Shown here: positions 1 to 8,554 of the stretch, piece by piece | How positions within the stretch are numbered: position 1 is the stretch's first letter | How the letters are laid out: every line of letters starts with the position of its first letter | From: Paenibacillus lentus | GTDB lineage: Bacteria; Bacillota; Bacilli; Paenibacillales; Paenibacillaceae | Length of the DNA stretch: 64,000 nucleotides | Assembly: GCF_003931855.1 (NCBI RefSeq) | Contig: NZ_CP034248.1 | Coordinates: 3,100,001 to 3,164,000 of the forward strand | Direction of reading: 5' to 3' | Translations under genes and position numbers: made by a program | The notes under the pieces: generated by a model | The model's input: only the letters and a program-made list of their open reading frames with translations | Database searches by the model: none | What the model was told of the DNA's origin: nothing

Positions 1-2735
1 GGCTGATCGAAACAGATATGAGTAGGAATAGAGATTCGGCATGGAATATAGGCCGAGATGACATGGATGGTTGCAGGCAAGGTTGCCTTTTCAAATACCC
101 TGATATGGGCAGGAAGGTCCTTATTTTCATTCCTGCGGATAACGATCTTACTAAGTAATAACTTTTCCTCTTGCCCAATGACATGGATAGTACCGGCTAG
201 ATATTCGCTTTTTACGACGGAAATTTTAGCACTAAGATTTGGATTTATCACGGCAAGTGTTGTGGGTAGATTTAGTTCTTCAGATACTCTGATGGCTATC
301 CTGCTTGCTAAGCCAATATCTTTCCGTTGTCTTACTCTGATGCGTCCAAATGCAAAATCTCTGCTGACCGTGATTTGTGAGAGGATATCTTCGCTTTTCT
401 TTATTTGAACGTTTAGTTTGGCAGTTAAATCACGCTGCTCTGATTGCCGGACGGTTATTCGTGACAATAAAACGGGAGCTTTAACGATCAAACTGCCATC
501 GATTACTCCCATATTAGCAATCTTGATTCGCGATTTGATGTCTTGATCGTACCAGATTTGATGAATAGTAAGTTTTGCAGTTATGGCTTTGTCATTGCTT
601 TGGCGGACAACAATTCGGTTGTTCCTGAGATCCGCTCTTTCATAGGTGTAAACGGTCTGATCAAGATATTCAATATCCAGTATCGGGCTGTGCCTGCTCT
701 CCTTGGAATAGAACCGCTTGTAGTACTGTTCATTTTCGTCTGCAAGCTTGATCATAAAGCCTTTATTCTGTTGGCTGCCGTTATACCAGTCTTTAACAAT
801 GTCGGTAAAATCAACGGAGAGGTAGCCTCCAACGCCGCCTACATCCACCTCCGCAATTTTAATGGTCGGTACCGGCTGGTTGTCCCACGTAACTCCTCGT
901 TCATTCCATTCGCGATCTAACTCATAAATCTCGACCTTCTGAACAGGGGTTCCTTCGAGCTCATGAAATAATTTAAAGTGAGCAGATTTAATGATTTGAT
1001 CTGCTGGCAGTACAGATATATCAAATTTAACAAAAGAGCGATACTTCTCACTAAACTTAGAGTTGTAACCAACATATAAATCCTGTTCTGTTCCATAGTT
1101 GAACTTTGGAGTGCCTTCGCGAACAAAAGCATCTTTGATCGGACTTAGCGATAGCATTTTCGTCGGCGGTTGGACGATTTTGACAATTGCACTGGCTCGG
1201 TTGTTAATAGGAATATTAATACGACATGAAAGATTGTCGTGCACTTTGATACTTACTCTTGCTGGTAGATTTTCGTGGTAAATTGGTCTAACGTCTACAT
1301 AGCCTGTAGCTTTATTGTGCGGCGGTATATATAGCATTGATGGCAAAGATGTCCCGTAAGGAACAATCAGAGAGGACTTGATTTGGTAGCCGTTGCCGTC
1401 CACAAGTTCGAAGAGCTCTAGTTCGGTTAGATACGGTCTCTCTCCTGTAGTCATGTAAAGTCTGAAGTATCTATATACTTCATTCGTTTTTAATGGGCTG
1501 ATTTGTTGAAACAACTCATTGCCCGACCATATCACTGCTGACTGCTCATCAACTGTTACCCAATCCACTCCATCAAAGCTTCCTTCAATCCGAAAACCTG
1601 TTAGTCCAGTACTAGAAGCATTTTTTTGAAGGCGATATCCTGATACTGCTTTTGCATTGCCACTTCCTAAATCTAACTGAACATAGGTTCCAACTCCATA
1701 GGGCCTCCACATATCATTTAACGAGCTTGGCGATGCTAATCCGTCAAACAATTTCCAGGAGGGATATGAAGTCTCATTTGTGCCAGTTCCAGTTACCACA
1801 TAAGGAGCAGGCTCATTTGATGAAGTCATTTCAGGAGTAATCTTATTTAATGAATAAGCATTTCGCGGGATGATAATATACTTCTCATCCGTCTTTGGAG
1901 TGTCATCAAAGTACATATTAAAGTTATAAAAAGAAGGAACATTGATACTATTAGTTGATAATGCTGTCCTAATCTTCAATCGACCATTGCTTATATCTGT
2001 TCCCAGTGGAGCGTTTTGAATAGAGCTTCCATTAGCTAATGGCTTCCACGTAGACCAAGTTCCTCCTCCATCGAGGGATATGGAGGTCTCTACAGTGACG
2101 GTGGTGCCAAAAGGGATCTCATCCACCCAAAATGCATTATTTGTTCTTAGTACACCCACTGAAGAAATATCATAGATATGTTCGCGATATGATGTGTAGG
2201 ATATTCCAGAATATATCTCGCCTTCAGCTAAACGTGTAACATAGGCACTCGGCCTCTTTACTTTGAATTTTAAATATCTAAAACTACCATGGAATGAAGT
2301 GACAAAAGTATTAAATGTATTCCCTGTGGAAATTCCATCTTCCCCTAAATAGCTGAAATCAACTCCATTAATACTCCCATAGAATTCAACAAAACGTGGA
2401 TTTCCTCCAGCCCCTGGATTTAGATTTGTATATAAACAAGCCCCACCCACAGATTGGATAAGGCCGAGGTCAACTACAATATCTTCTTCTATTAAATTGC
2501 TATACTGAAACCAAGTAGATTTGTTACCATCTGTGAAAAGTCTGTTTCCAGTGTCTCCGTATCTAGAATCTAAAGGAGAGTTTAATGTCTTTGTATACGG
2601 CTTATTCAATGCTAAGTTCGTCTGCATGTTTCGATTTACTAGGGTCAGCTTTCCGTACCCATCAACATATATGTCAGAGTTACTAAAGTATCCTTGCTGC
2701 ATTTGAGCTTGAGTTTGCTCAATTATTCTAAACAT
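1..2735 (-). CDS. Phage tail fibre/adhesin, multi-domain, partial (runs off left edge)
   Basis: The frame stays open from an ATG at 2735 (SD GGTGG just upstream) to the window edge, giving 911 codons without a stop. The protein probably binds host surface glycans at the tail tip. My reading of domains in order: an F5/8 type C (discoidin-like) domain at about residues 40-170; a beta-rich linker; a second F5/8-like domain at about 325-450; a DNRLRE-type domain at about 500-690, recognised by 'WNERGVTWDNQPVP'; then a long run of degenerate 20-30 residue beta repeats of the form 'LxAxIxVxxxxxxDL' that continues to the edge. It is the last visible gene of the leftward tail operon, where receptor-binding proteins usually sit. 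Domain names come from motif recognition only; a secreted adhesin is less likely because no signal peptide is seen. Confidence 0.8.
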   Translation of the reverse strand, partial: MFRIIEQTQAQMQQGYFSNSDIYVDGYGKLTLVNRNMQTNLALNKPYTKTLNSPLDSRYGDTGNRLFTDGNKSTWFQYSNLIEEDIVVDLGLIQSVGGACLYTNLNPGAGGNPRFVEFYGSINGVDFSYLGEDGISTGNTFNTFVTSFHGSFRYLKFKVKRPSAYVTRLAEGEIYSGISYTSYREHIYDISSVGVLRTNNAFWVDEIPFGTTVTVETSISLDGGGTWSTWKPLANGSSIQNAPLGTDISNGRLKIRTALSTNSINVPSFYNFNMYFDDTPKTDEKYIIIPRNAYSLNKITPEMTSSNEPAPYVVTGTGTNETSYPSWKLFDGLASPSSLNDMWRPYGVGTYVQLDLGSGNAKAVSGYRLQKNASSTGLTGFRIEGSFDGVDWVTVDEQSAVIWSGNELFQQISPLKTNEVYRYFRLYMTTGERPYLTELELFELVDGNGYQIKSSLIVPYGTSLPSMLYIPPHNKATGYVDVRPIYHENLPARVSIKVHDNLSCRINIPINNRASAIVKIVQPPTKMLSLSPIKDAFVREGTPKFNYGTEQDLYVGYNSKFSEKYRSFVKFDISVLPADQIIKSAHFKLFHELEGTPVQKVEIYELDREWNERGVTWDNQPVPTIKIAEVDVGGVGGYLSVDFTDIVKDWYNGSQQNKGFMIKLADENEQYYKRFYSKESRHSPILDIEYLDQTVYTYERADLRNNRIVVRQSNDKAITAKLTIHQIWYDQDIKSRIKIANMGVIDGSLIVKAPVLLSRITVRQSEQRDLTAKLNVQIKKSEDILSQITVSRDFAFGRIRVRQRKDIGLASRIAIRVSEELNLPTTLAVINPNLSAKISVVKSEYLAGTIHVIGQEEKLLLSKIVIRRNENKDLPAHIRVFEKATLPATIHVISAYIPCRISIPTHICFDQ

Positions 2736-2748
2736 TTTCCACCTTCTT

Positions 2749-2763
2749 CCATTGTATTGGAAT
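2749..2763 (-). promoter_or_regulatory. 15-nt motif, copy 1, candidate phage promoter element
   Basis: Minus-strand ATTCCAATACAATGG lies directly before the SD of the adhesin gene. An identical 15-mer precedes the gene starting at 5515. It contains a TACAAT hexamer resembling a -10 box, but no -35-like hexamer is found 17 nt upstream at either copy. It may be a promoter for the phage RNA polymerase; this is inference. Confidence 0.35.
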
Positions 2764-2776
2764 TAGACATAGCCAT

Positions 2777-4903
2777 TTAGACTACATCACATTTAGCCAA
2801 GACTTCAAACATTCCGCCTGACTGAGATTGATCTGTTGTTGTAACTCGAATATAAAATGGAACACTCTCTCTTGGATTTAGCGTTTGATTAAAATATAGC
2901 GTTTGTTGAGGCATAAAAGGAAGATCACTTTCACTTAGCTCAACTCTAAAATCTTGAGATGGATTTGAAATTGATAATTGAATATTTTTAACGGCATAGT
3001 CATAACAATTTTCAAGCAATATTCTCTTTGGGCTTGTGGTTTGACCTGCTACTATTGTTCCAAAGTCGATGAGCATAAGAGTGTTGCCCTTGTTGTCAGA
3101 ATAGTAGTCTTCAGTGATAGGATCTTTGAAGAAAACATTGTTTTCAGGTTCATAGAAAAATTTATAAAGAAAAAAGTTAGCAGGCGTAGTGGTGTAATAG
3201 TGCTTGGTAACGATTAAATGCTCTCCTGTTGGACTAAAATTAATACTTGTAATCGGGTATCCATTTCCAGTTGTTGGTTGGGGCAAATTAGGGTCGATAT
3301 GAATTTGATCTCCAATGTATGCCGATTCTTTATTGAATTTATATATTGTTAAAGCTCTTTCTGAAGATGAGGATGAGTTTTTAGCTACAACAAGGTAATT
3401 CATTTTTTTTGAAAAAGATATTTTGACTCCTGGCATATCTAGTGGGGTATTAGGGAAAATAGGGTCTCCAATCACTCCTGCATTTTCATCGAATGGACAT
3501 ACACAAAAATAAGGGTGTGCTGTTAGAGCAAAGGCTATAAATTTTTCATCAGAAGATAAATCAAAATCATTGATGCGCGAAGCTGCTAGTCCACTAGGCA
3601 AAGAAATAGCAGGTCCCATAGAGCCATTTACAATAGAGTTGATTTTAAATTTATCACCAAGGACCTCTATGCGAAGTAGGTATTTATCATTTTTGCTTAC
3701 TGCGATTTTTGATACTCTATATGGAATTCCACTTGATGTTTTATTAGGTAAAAAAATTCCATTTTCTATATCAAAATCTTGAAATACAATGGAGTAATTG
3801 TTTGAATATACGATTCTATTGTTTTTATTGAAAAAAGCTGCAATGTTGTAGCCAGTGCTCGGCTCGTGAGAGATTAGATTTGTAAATCCCTGCTCCAAAG
3901 TATTATAGCTAAAAATTCTTAAGTCTGCTCCTGACGTAATATGACTTGCTACTAAGATATACTTTCCGTTTGGTGCAAAATTAACAAATTCAGTTCTGCC
4001 GTACCCTCCTTGTGGTGGATTTAACTCAGTAACGGTATTTGTTAAAGGGTCAAACTTATAAGCGCTTGTGGTATAGTTGTAACCAAGAGCAAAAAAATCT
4101 CCATTTTCAGACCACGAAGAAAAGTGAATTGCTCCAGTAGGCATTCCAGCGGTAGATATATACCTTAAAGTTGGATCAATCGCTACTGGATATGCCCTGC
4201 TAGCATCCTCAATCCACTCATAAGGTGTGAAAATCTTAAGACTAATCACATTTCCGATCTTGATTACTTTATACATACATTGAGTAGTTGCGCTTCCGTT
4301 GATTTCATAGGCAACTGGCGGTGGCAAAGTGAAAACAATATCTCCGCTACTGTCCCTAAACTGGATCTCGGAAGAAGTTTCAAACTCATCCTTCTGGATC
4401 GTGCCGTCAACGAACATATTAATGTCAGTGGAAAAGTCGATGATTCCATCAACAACAACATTAATTTGTTTACCTGGCAACGTATGATTATAGACTGGTT
4501 TAGAGTTCAAAATGGTGTTGTGCTTCAACTCGCCAGCATTCACGATGAACTCATCGTCAATGCCAAGCAACAAATCTTTATAGATCACTTTATTGTCATC
4601 AATCTCTGCCTCAGCATCGTTGATTCTTCCAAACCAATCTTCATTACCCTGCTCATCCGCAAATCCTACTCCAAAAGGAGTCCACTCAAAAAAGTGATCT
4701 CCGATATCCACTTTGACTGGTGCGTACTCACTAATATTTTTCTTGAAGTAGGTTTTAATTAAGTTCGTTGTATTCTCAAATTCATAGCTGTGCTCGGAGC
4801 TTAAAGTAACCTTTAAATCTACGTCTTGTTCATTGCTGCTGGCGTCCAAATATTTCGGCTTCGGAAGCTCGATAGCCTCTAATTTATTTAGTCCTAGACT
4901 CAT
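2777..4903 (-). CDS. Phage tail-associated protein with WD40-like beta-propeller
   Basis: A 708-residue protein. The ATG at 4903 follows AAGGAGG by 7 nt and is preferred to an in-frame GTG two codons earlier. Residues about 1-250 resemble a structural beta-domain with no firm family match. Residues about 250-570 carry repeated blade-like segments ('HFSSWSENGDFFALGYN', 'VNFAPNGKYILVASH', 'ISFSKKMNYLVVAKN', 'INFSPTGEHLIVTKH'), typical of a WD40/YVTN-type propeller. The last 130 residues look like an immunoglobulin-like beta domain. It lies between a small tail protein and the adhesin in the same operon, so a role at the tail tip or in surface binding is likely. The function is inferred from position and fold. 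Confidence 0.7.
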   Translation of the reverse strand: MSLGLNKLEAIELPKPKYLDASSNEQDVDLKVTLSSEHSYEFENTTNLIKTYFKKNISEYAPVKVDIGDHFFEWTPFGVGFADEQGNEDWFGRINDAEAEIDDNKVIYKDLLLGIDDEFIVNAGELKHNTILNSKPVYNHTLPGKQINVVVDGIIDFSTDINMFVDGTIQKDEFETSSEIQFRDSSGDIVFTLPPPVAYEINGSATTQCMYKVIKIGNVISLKIFTPYEWIEDASRAYPVAIDPTLRYISTAGMPTGAIHFSSWSENGDFFALGYNYTTSAYKFDPLTNTVTELNPPQGGYGRTEFVNFAPNGKYILVASHITSGADLRIFSYNTLEQGFTNLISHEPSTGYNIAAFFNKNNRIVYSNNYSIVFQDFDIENGIFLPNKTSSGIPYRVSKIAVSKNDKYLLRIEVLGDKFKINSIVNGSMGPAISLPSGLAASRINDFDLSSDEKFIAFALTAHPYFCVCPFDENAGVIGDPIFPNTPLDMPGVKISFSKKMNYLVVAKNSSSSSERALTIYKFNKESAYIGDQIHIDPNLPQPTTGNGYPITSINFSPTGEHLIVTKHYYTTTPANFFLYKFFYEPENNVFFKDPITEDYYSDNKGNTLMLIDFGTIVAGQTTSPKRILLENCYDYAVKNIQLSISNPSQDFRVELSESDLPFMPQQTLYFNQTLNPRESVPFYIRVTTTDQSQSGGMFEVLAKCDVV

Positions 4904-4915
4904 ATGCACACCTCC

Positions 4916-5515
4916 TTATTGAATGATCCAGTTAAGTTCGCTTGCCACGTTTTTCTTCAGTGATGTTTTAATACGATCGATTTCTTTACCGTTTTTTTTG
5001 ATCACGAATTCTCCGTGCAACGCCTTGTCGGATACCAGTCTGAAATTGAAATGAACGGGATTATCATAGGGAATCACGCATTGTGCCTTGAATTGCAGTG
5101 CGTAATTCTCTGCATCCATGCTGGCTTTATAGCCAAAGTTGTAGCTCGTAATTGCAGTATCTCTTACCGATTTCAGCGTTACAGGATTCAACAGGACTTC
5201 GGCCGTTTTATAGGAAATAATATCTTTATAATGCAATTGATTTCCCGTAAGGGGAATTGTCTGATCCTTCGTTTCAAAAAATAGCTCATACAATCTTCCG
5301 TCGATTTTGAACACGCCACCCCATACCTCGAAATAAAATCTTTTTCCATTGCCGATCAGACCGAATCTAAGCAGTTTGTCCTTGTCGATTGAATTGAAAA
5401 GATTTCCAGCCTTGTCATCAAAATTGTATTCAGCTAAATAGGTGTTATCGTTGTATTCGGCCATCCAGATGAACTCTTGCTCCACGGGGGAACAAGGATG
5501 AATATGATGAAACAT
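4916..5515 (-). CDS. Phage tail protein of unknown function
   Basis: About 199 residues, beginning 'MFHHIHPCSPVEQEF'. The ATG at 5515 is preceded by GGGAGGCG at good spacing; the open frame extends upstream to 5578, but that extension runs through a terminator and is not used here. I recognise no family. The sequence is rich in alternating hydrophobic and charged residues (for example 'GKRFYFEVWGGVFKIDGRLYELFF') and looks all-beta. It is the first gene after an intrinsic terminator and carries the 15-nt motif in its leader, so it may start its own transcript. It ends 12 nt before the propeller gene. Confidence 0.65.
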   Translation of the reverse strand: MFHHIHPCSPVEQEFIWMAEYNDNTYLAEYNFDDKAGNLFNSIDKDKLLRFGLIGNGKRFYFEVWGGVFKIDGRLYELFFETKDQTIPLTGNQLHYKDIISYKTAEVLLNPVTLKSVRDTAITSYNFGYKASMDAENYALQFKAQCVIPYDNPVHFNFRLVSDKALHGEFVIKKNGKEIDRIKTSLKKNVASELNWIIQ

Positions 5516-5526
5516 AAAATCGCCTC

Positions 5527-5541
5527 CCATTGTATTGGAAT
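5527..5541 (-). promoter_or_regulatory. 15-nt motif, copy 2, candidate phage promoter element
   Basis: This is identical over 15 nt to the motif at 2749-2763. It sits between an intrinsic terminator (5543-5569) and the SD of the gene starting at 5515, exactly where a new transcript would have to begin. No sigma-A -35 box is seen. Confidence 0.35.
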
Positions 5542-5542
5542 A

Positions 5543-5569
5543 TGAAAAAGGACACCACAGCGGTGTCCT
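5543..5569 (-). terminator. Intrinsic terminator in tail operon
   Basis: On the minus strand AGGACACC and GGTGTCCT form a perfect 8-bp stem with a 5-nt loop, followed at once by TTTTTC. It lies downstream of the 153-residue gene ending at 5586. Confidence 0.85.
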
Positions 5570-5585
5570 GAGTGTCATTAAGATA

Positions 5586-6047
5586 TTAAAATTGATAGGC
5601 TACCCGGATTAAGAAATCAATGTTGCCAGCGGTCGCTAAAGAGGGCACATTCGCTTGTAGCGTTACTTTAGCATAGTTAGCTTTGGCTCCATCCACCGTA
5701 CCATTATTAGCTGCACCGGAGATCTTGCCCGCACCGGCACCTTCGGCTTGAATGGTTTTAGTGTTGTTTCCGCCTATTGGAGTATATGAGTTTTCATTCA
5801 TTGAGTCTACTCGAACCTCGATCCATCGCCCTGTAACGAGTTCTCCTGTATTTCCGCCGTTTTGATCCTGTGTTGTAATCGTACAGTGCTCCATATCCGA
5901 AACGTCCGAGGATTTTCCTCTGTTGTTCCAAATTAGTATCGTGAAATCATTTGAAACAGTACCTGCGTCGACAGTCAGAAAATCCAGGGAATTGACCTGA
6001 GAAGTCCCGTTGGGTTGCGTAAATTCTACGATTGGTGCGATTGCCAT
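5586..6047 (-). CDS. Small beta-rich phage structural protein
   Basis: A 153-residue protein; the ATG at 6047 follows AGGAGGAG. It begins 'MAIAPIVEFTQPNGTSQ' and has no signal peptide or membrane segment. The Gly/Thr/Asn-rich composition and alternating hydrophobic pattern suggest a beta-sandwich virion protein, such as a decoration or tail-appendage protein. It is bracketed by intrinsic terminators on both sides (6063-6094 and 5543-5569), so it may be transcribed as its own short message and made in high copy. I recognise no family. Confidence 0.65.
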   Translation of the reverse strand: MAIAPIVEFTQPNGTSQVNSLDFLTVDAGTVSNDFTILIWNNRGKSSDVSDMEHCTITTQDQNGGNTGELVTGRWIEVRVDSMNENSYTPIGGNNTKTIQAEGAGAGKISGAANNGTVDGAKANYAKVTLQANVPSLATAGNIDFLIRVAYQF

Positions 6048-6062
6048 TTATAATCTCCTCCT

Positions 6063-6094
6063 AAAAAATAATAAAACACTCTAACTAGAGTGTT
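6063..6094 (-). terminator. Intrinsic terminator overlapping the stop codon of the upstream gene
   Basis: On the minus strand AACACTCT and AGAGTGTT form a perfect 8-bp stem with a 4-nt loop, followed by a T-rich tract (TTTTATTATTTTTT). The stem overlaps the stop codon of the gene ending at 6093. Confidence 0.85.
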
Positions 6095-7244
6095 AAATTT
6101 GAATATCAATTTGAACTGTAATGCCTTGAATCTCGGAATCCAGGTCCGTAATATTAAGCCTGAAGTAATCGTTGGTATTTACTTTGTGATCTGAAACTGT
6201 ATGCGTATTAGATACTAAGCTGCCGATCGGAAAGCTAATATTATCGGTTAGAATATTGTCCCAGATGCCATTATTTTTGAAATTGGCCTCGGAGATTTTT
6301 TGTATTTCAATTTCGGTGGGTTGAAATGAGCCGCTGTGTAGACAGAAGGCTTTAATATTTTTTATTTCTCCGGCAAATGGAAAAGAGCTGACCAGCGGCG
6401 GAACGCCTGTCAATTTCGGTTTTCCTACCAGGAATATTAAAGTTTTAAGCTCTAATTTATCATGGAATGCAATAAAATCCTCTTTGCTCATTAATCCGTT
6501 CACGGTTCTTGAGGCAATAGGGAAGGCCGCCTGAGTAAAATTCTCAATGAGAATCCAATCGAAACCGTCCCAGCGGTAGATATTCCCTGTGTTTCGAACC
6601 ATGACCGTCCATCCCAGTTCAGGCCTGGGGTAGGTTGTTGCCAAGTCACCAAAATTATTAACTGGAACCTTGTAGATCTTCATGGCATCCCGAATGACAA
6701 CAAGCGCCTGATCTGCGGCATTCAAGGCCGTCTGAGCTGCTTTGTTAGCATGATCCGCTGAAAGATTGGCTTCTACCGCCGCCTGTGTCGCCGCGGATAT
6801 TGCATTGTTAATTTCAAGCAGTTTCATATTGTACTTGCTGAGATGATGCAACATTTCGTCAATGATGTCTTGCAGCGTTTTAACGATATCGGGACTTCGT
6901 TCAACCATGGCGTACACCCGGGAAGCTGGAAGCAGAATTTGACCTTTTCCCTTGTACTCGCAGAGAAACGTTTTTCCTTCATGGGAGGGATGGAACTGAA
7001 TTTGCCCATTTCCGTAGTTAACGTGGAATTCATCCGGATCTAGCGTATTCTTATGGATAAAGTCCTCGATATGTACCTCAACCATTCCAGCGATGCGAAC
7101 TCTGTCCTGAGACGAAGGGATTTCTAACAAAGTAATGATGCCGTTAATGACCGGAAGGGAGTCTGAACGGTCGATGTAAGGCGGGTCCCGCCAAATGACG
7201 ATCGAGGGATCGTTGTATTGCAATTGTGTTTGCAGTCGTGGCAT
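6093..7244 (-). CDS. Phage tail/baseplate protein with coiled coil
   Basis: A 383-residue protein; the ATG at 7244 follows AAGGAGGTG. Residues about 1-115 form a beta-rich N-terminal domain of the sort that attaches fibres to the tail. Residues about 120-190 are Ala-rich and heptad-like ('ISAATQAAVEANLSADHANK'), probably a trimeric coiled coil. At about residue 210 is 'GWTVMVRNTGNIYRWDGFDW', a short motif common in phage fibre proteins. The C-terminal 130 residues look beta-rich. This layout fits a baseplate upper protein or tail fibre. It sits 12 nt downstream of the Dit-C-like gene. The exact family is not assigned. Confidence 0.7.
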   Translation of the reverse strand: MPRLQTQLQYNDPSIVIWRDPPYIDRSDSLPVINGIITLLEIPSSQDRVRIAGMVEVHIEDFIHKNTLDPDEFHVNYGNGQIQFHPSHEGKTFLCEYKGKGQILLPASRVYAMVERSPDIVKTLQDIIDEMLHHLSKYNMKLLEINNAISAATQAAVEANLSADHANKAAQTALNAADQALVVIRDAMKIYKVPVNNFGDLATTYPRPELGWTVMVRNTGNIYRWDGFDWILIENFTQAAFPIASRTVNGLMSKEDFIAFHDKLELKTLIFLVGKPKLTGVPPLVSSFPFAGEIKNIKAFCLHSGSFQPTEIEIQKISEANFKNNGIWDNILTDNISFPIGSLVSNTHTVSDHKVNTNDYFRLNITDLDSEIQGITVQIDIQI

Positions 7245-7256
7245 TGTATCACCTCC

Positions 7257-7892
7257 TTATAAGTACTTGAATTGGTACCTGAACTGGACTTTGGCTTTCC
7301 CGGATAATTTCAATAAATTCGAGCCTGCAGGCAAATTTAAATAGTTATCATTGAAATTGGAATATCTATAGGTGGCTGCCAAGCTGGTTTCAATGTCTTC
7401 CTGCTCGTTATCGATATAGATGGTTTCTTGATCGATAAGGTCGCTAAATTTAAATTCCTCAGCTCTACTGGACAGGTTCACGATGCTAAAATCACCGTTC
7501 CCTTCTTTGGTAATCCAAATCTCCGGTTTGCAATCCAAGTCTCCGGTATTATCGATGATGATCACAGGTTCAAAGGTGAAAGTAATCTCTTCAAATGCTG
7601 GAACGGCAGCGTAATCCGGCGATGATATAATGACTCTATACATCATTTGCGGGTGGTCGATTTTATCGGCGGAGGAGAGATCAGGAATAGCTCCGCCGTT
7701 GGTGCAAATCCTCCATTCCGTCCAATCCGCACCATTGCTAAAAGACAGCCTGGTTTGTACGATGATTTTCGTACCAGGTGGGGAAGAGTACTTCCACGAT
7801 ATCTTGGTTAGTGCGCCATCAACTTGCAAAGGTACAGTGAAGGAGGGGGATGTCGAGATGCCTTGCAGATTGCCTAGTTGCAGCCAGTTCAT
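7257..7892 (-). CDS. Phage tail protein with Dit-like C-terminal domain
   Basis: A 211-residue protein; the ATG at 7892 follows AGGGTGAT. The last 95 residues, from 'PEIWITKEGNGDF' to 'VQFRYQFKYL', have the pattern of the C-terminal galectin-like domain of siphophage distal tail (Dit) proteins, including 'ETIYIDNE' and the 'LPAGSNLLKLSG' turn. The N-terminal half resembles a carbohydrate-binding or fibronectin-like sheet ('WTEWRICTNGGAIPDL'). The matching Dit N-terminal domain is in the separate gene at 8555-9172, with a repeat protein between them. The assignment is by pattern, not by a search. Confidence 0.65.
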   Translation of the reverse strand: MNWLQLGNLQGISTSPSFTVPLQVDGALTKISWKYSSPPGTKIIVQTRLSFSNGADWTEWRICTNGGAIPDLSSADKIDHPQMMYRVIISSPDYAAVPAFEEITFTFEPVIIIDNTGDLDCKPEIWITKEGNGDFSIVNLSSRAEEFKFSDLIDQETIYIDNEQEDIETSLAATYRYSNFNDNYLNLPAGSNLLKLSGKAKVQFRYQFKYL

Positions 7893-7903
7893 ATCATCAC
7901 CCT

Positions 7904-8539
7904 TTATTCTATTTTTCCAAATGGACGGAACATGGTCGAAACCCCAGCCTCACGCCATTTGGCAATGCGATAGCTTGACCAGGCGACAGTCCCGTCATTC
8001 GTAATATAGCCATTCGAAGTTGCCCACACCGGTTCAAACATCCCCGAATCACCGGCTACGGTGCACACGTAGAAACGACCGTTATCAATCGTGGGGAATA
8101 CGACTTCGTTCTGAGCATAGGCCTTATTGGCGGTCCAGGTCGTTGCTGCTTTGGTGTCTTCCACTTCAGTTCCGCTGGTTACGGGGAAGGTTGGTTCCTG
8201 TACAGCGGAATAACCGGCTTGAATACATTCATAGTAATGTCCGTTATCTGCCGTAGGGACGATAGTTTGGCCAAGCGAGTAGGAGGTTAGGCCTGTCCAT
8301 GCTGGAGCAGCTCTTCCCGTACGGGTGCAGATCCATCCGGCATATGATCCCACGGCTGGCCGTTCGTTCCAAATCCGATCCCGGATCGTATGATTTCCGC
8401 TTATGGGTGGTGCAGGTGCATACCTTTCCGCAGCCGCATCAATGATGTCGAAGTTTTGGCTTAAGTCTAAAATGGTTTGATGTGTTTCATCCGAATGTTC
8501 CGGTTTGATGAGTCCTAAACGAGTAGTTAGTGTTGACAT
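7904..8539 (-). CDS. Phage tail protein with two carbohydrate-binding-like repeats
   Basis: A 211-residue protein; the ATG at 8539 follows AAAGGAG. After an N-terminal segment of about 45 residues ('TTRLGLIKPEHSDETHQTI', the kind of start seen in tail fibre connectors) there are two related repeats. They begin 'GQTIVPTADNGHYYECIQAG' (about residue 89) and 'NEVVFPTIDNGRFYVCTVAG' (about residue 145), each followed by an 'EPxFP/EPVWA' turn. The aromatic-rich repeat resembles small chitin/cellulose-binding modules found on tail proteins. It is flanked by the two Dit-domain genes and is probably a tail-tip sugar binder. Confidence 0.7.
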   Translation of the reverse strand: MSTLTTRLGLIKPEHSDETHQTILDLSQNFDIIDAAAERYAPAPPISGNHTIRDRIWNERPAVGSYAGWICTRTGRAAPAWTGLTSYSLGQTIVPTADNGHYYECIQAGYSAVQEPTFPVTSGTEVEDTKAATTWTANKAYAQNEVVFPTIDNGRFYVCTVAGDSGMFEPVWATSNGYITNDGTVAWSSYRIAKWREAGVSTMFRPFGKIE

Positions 8540-8554
8540 TGCAATCTCCTTTCC

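Noticed and set aside
543..1281. Plus-strand frames in the first 2.7 kb
   Set aside because: They are shadows of the long minus-strand adhesin, which has recognisable domains and an SD.
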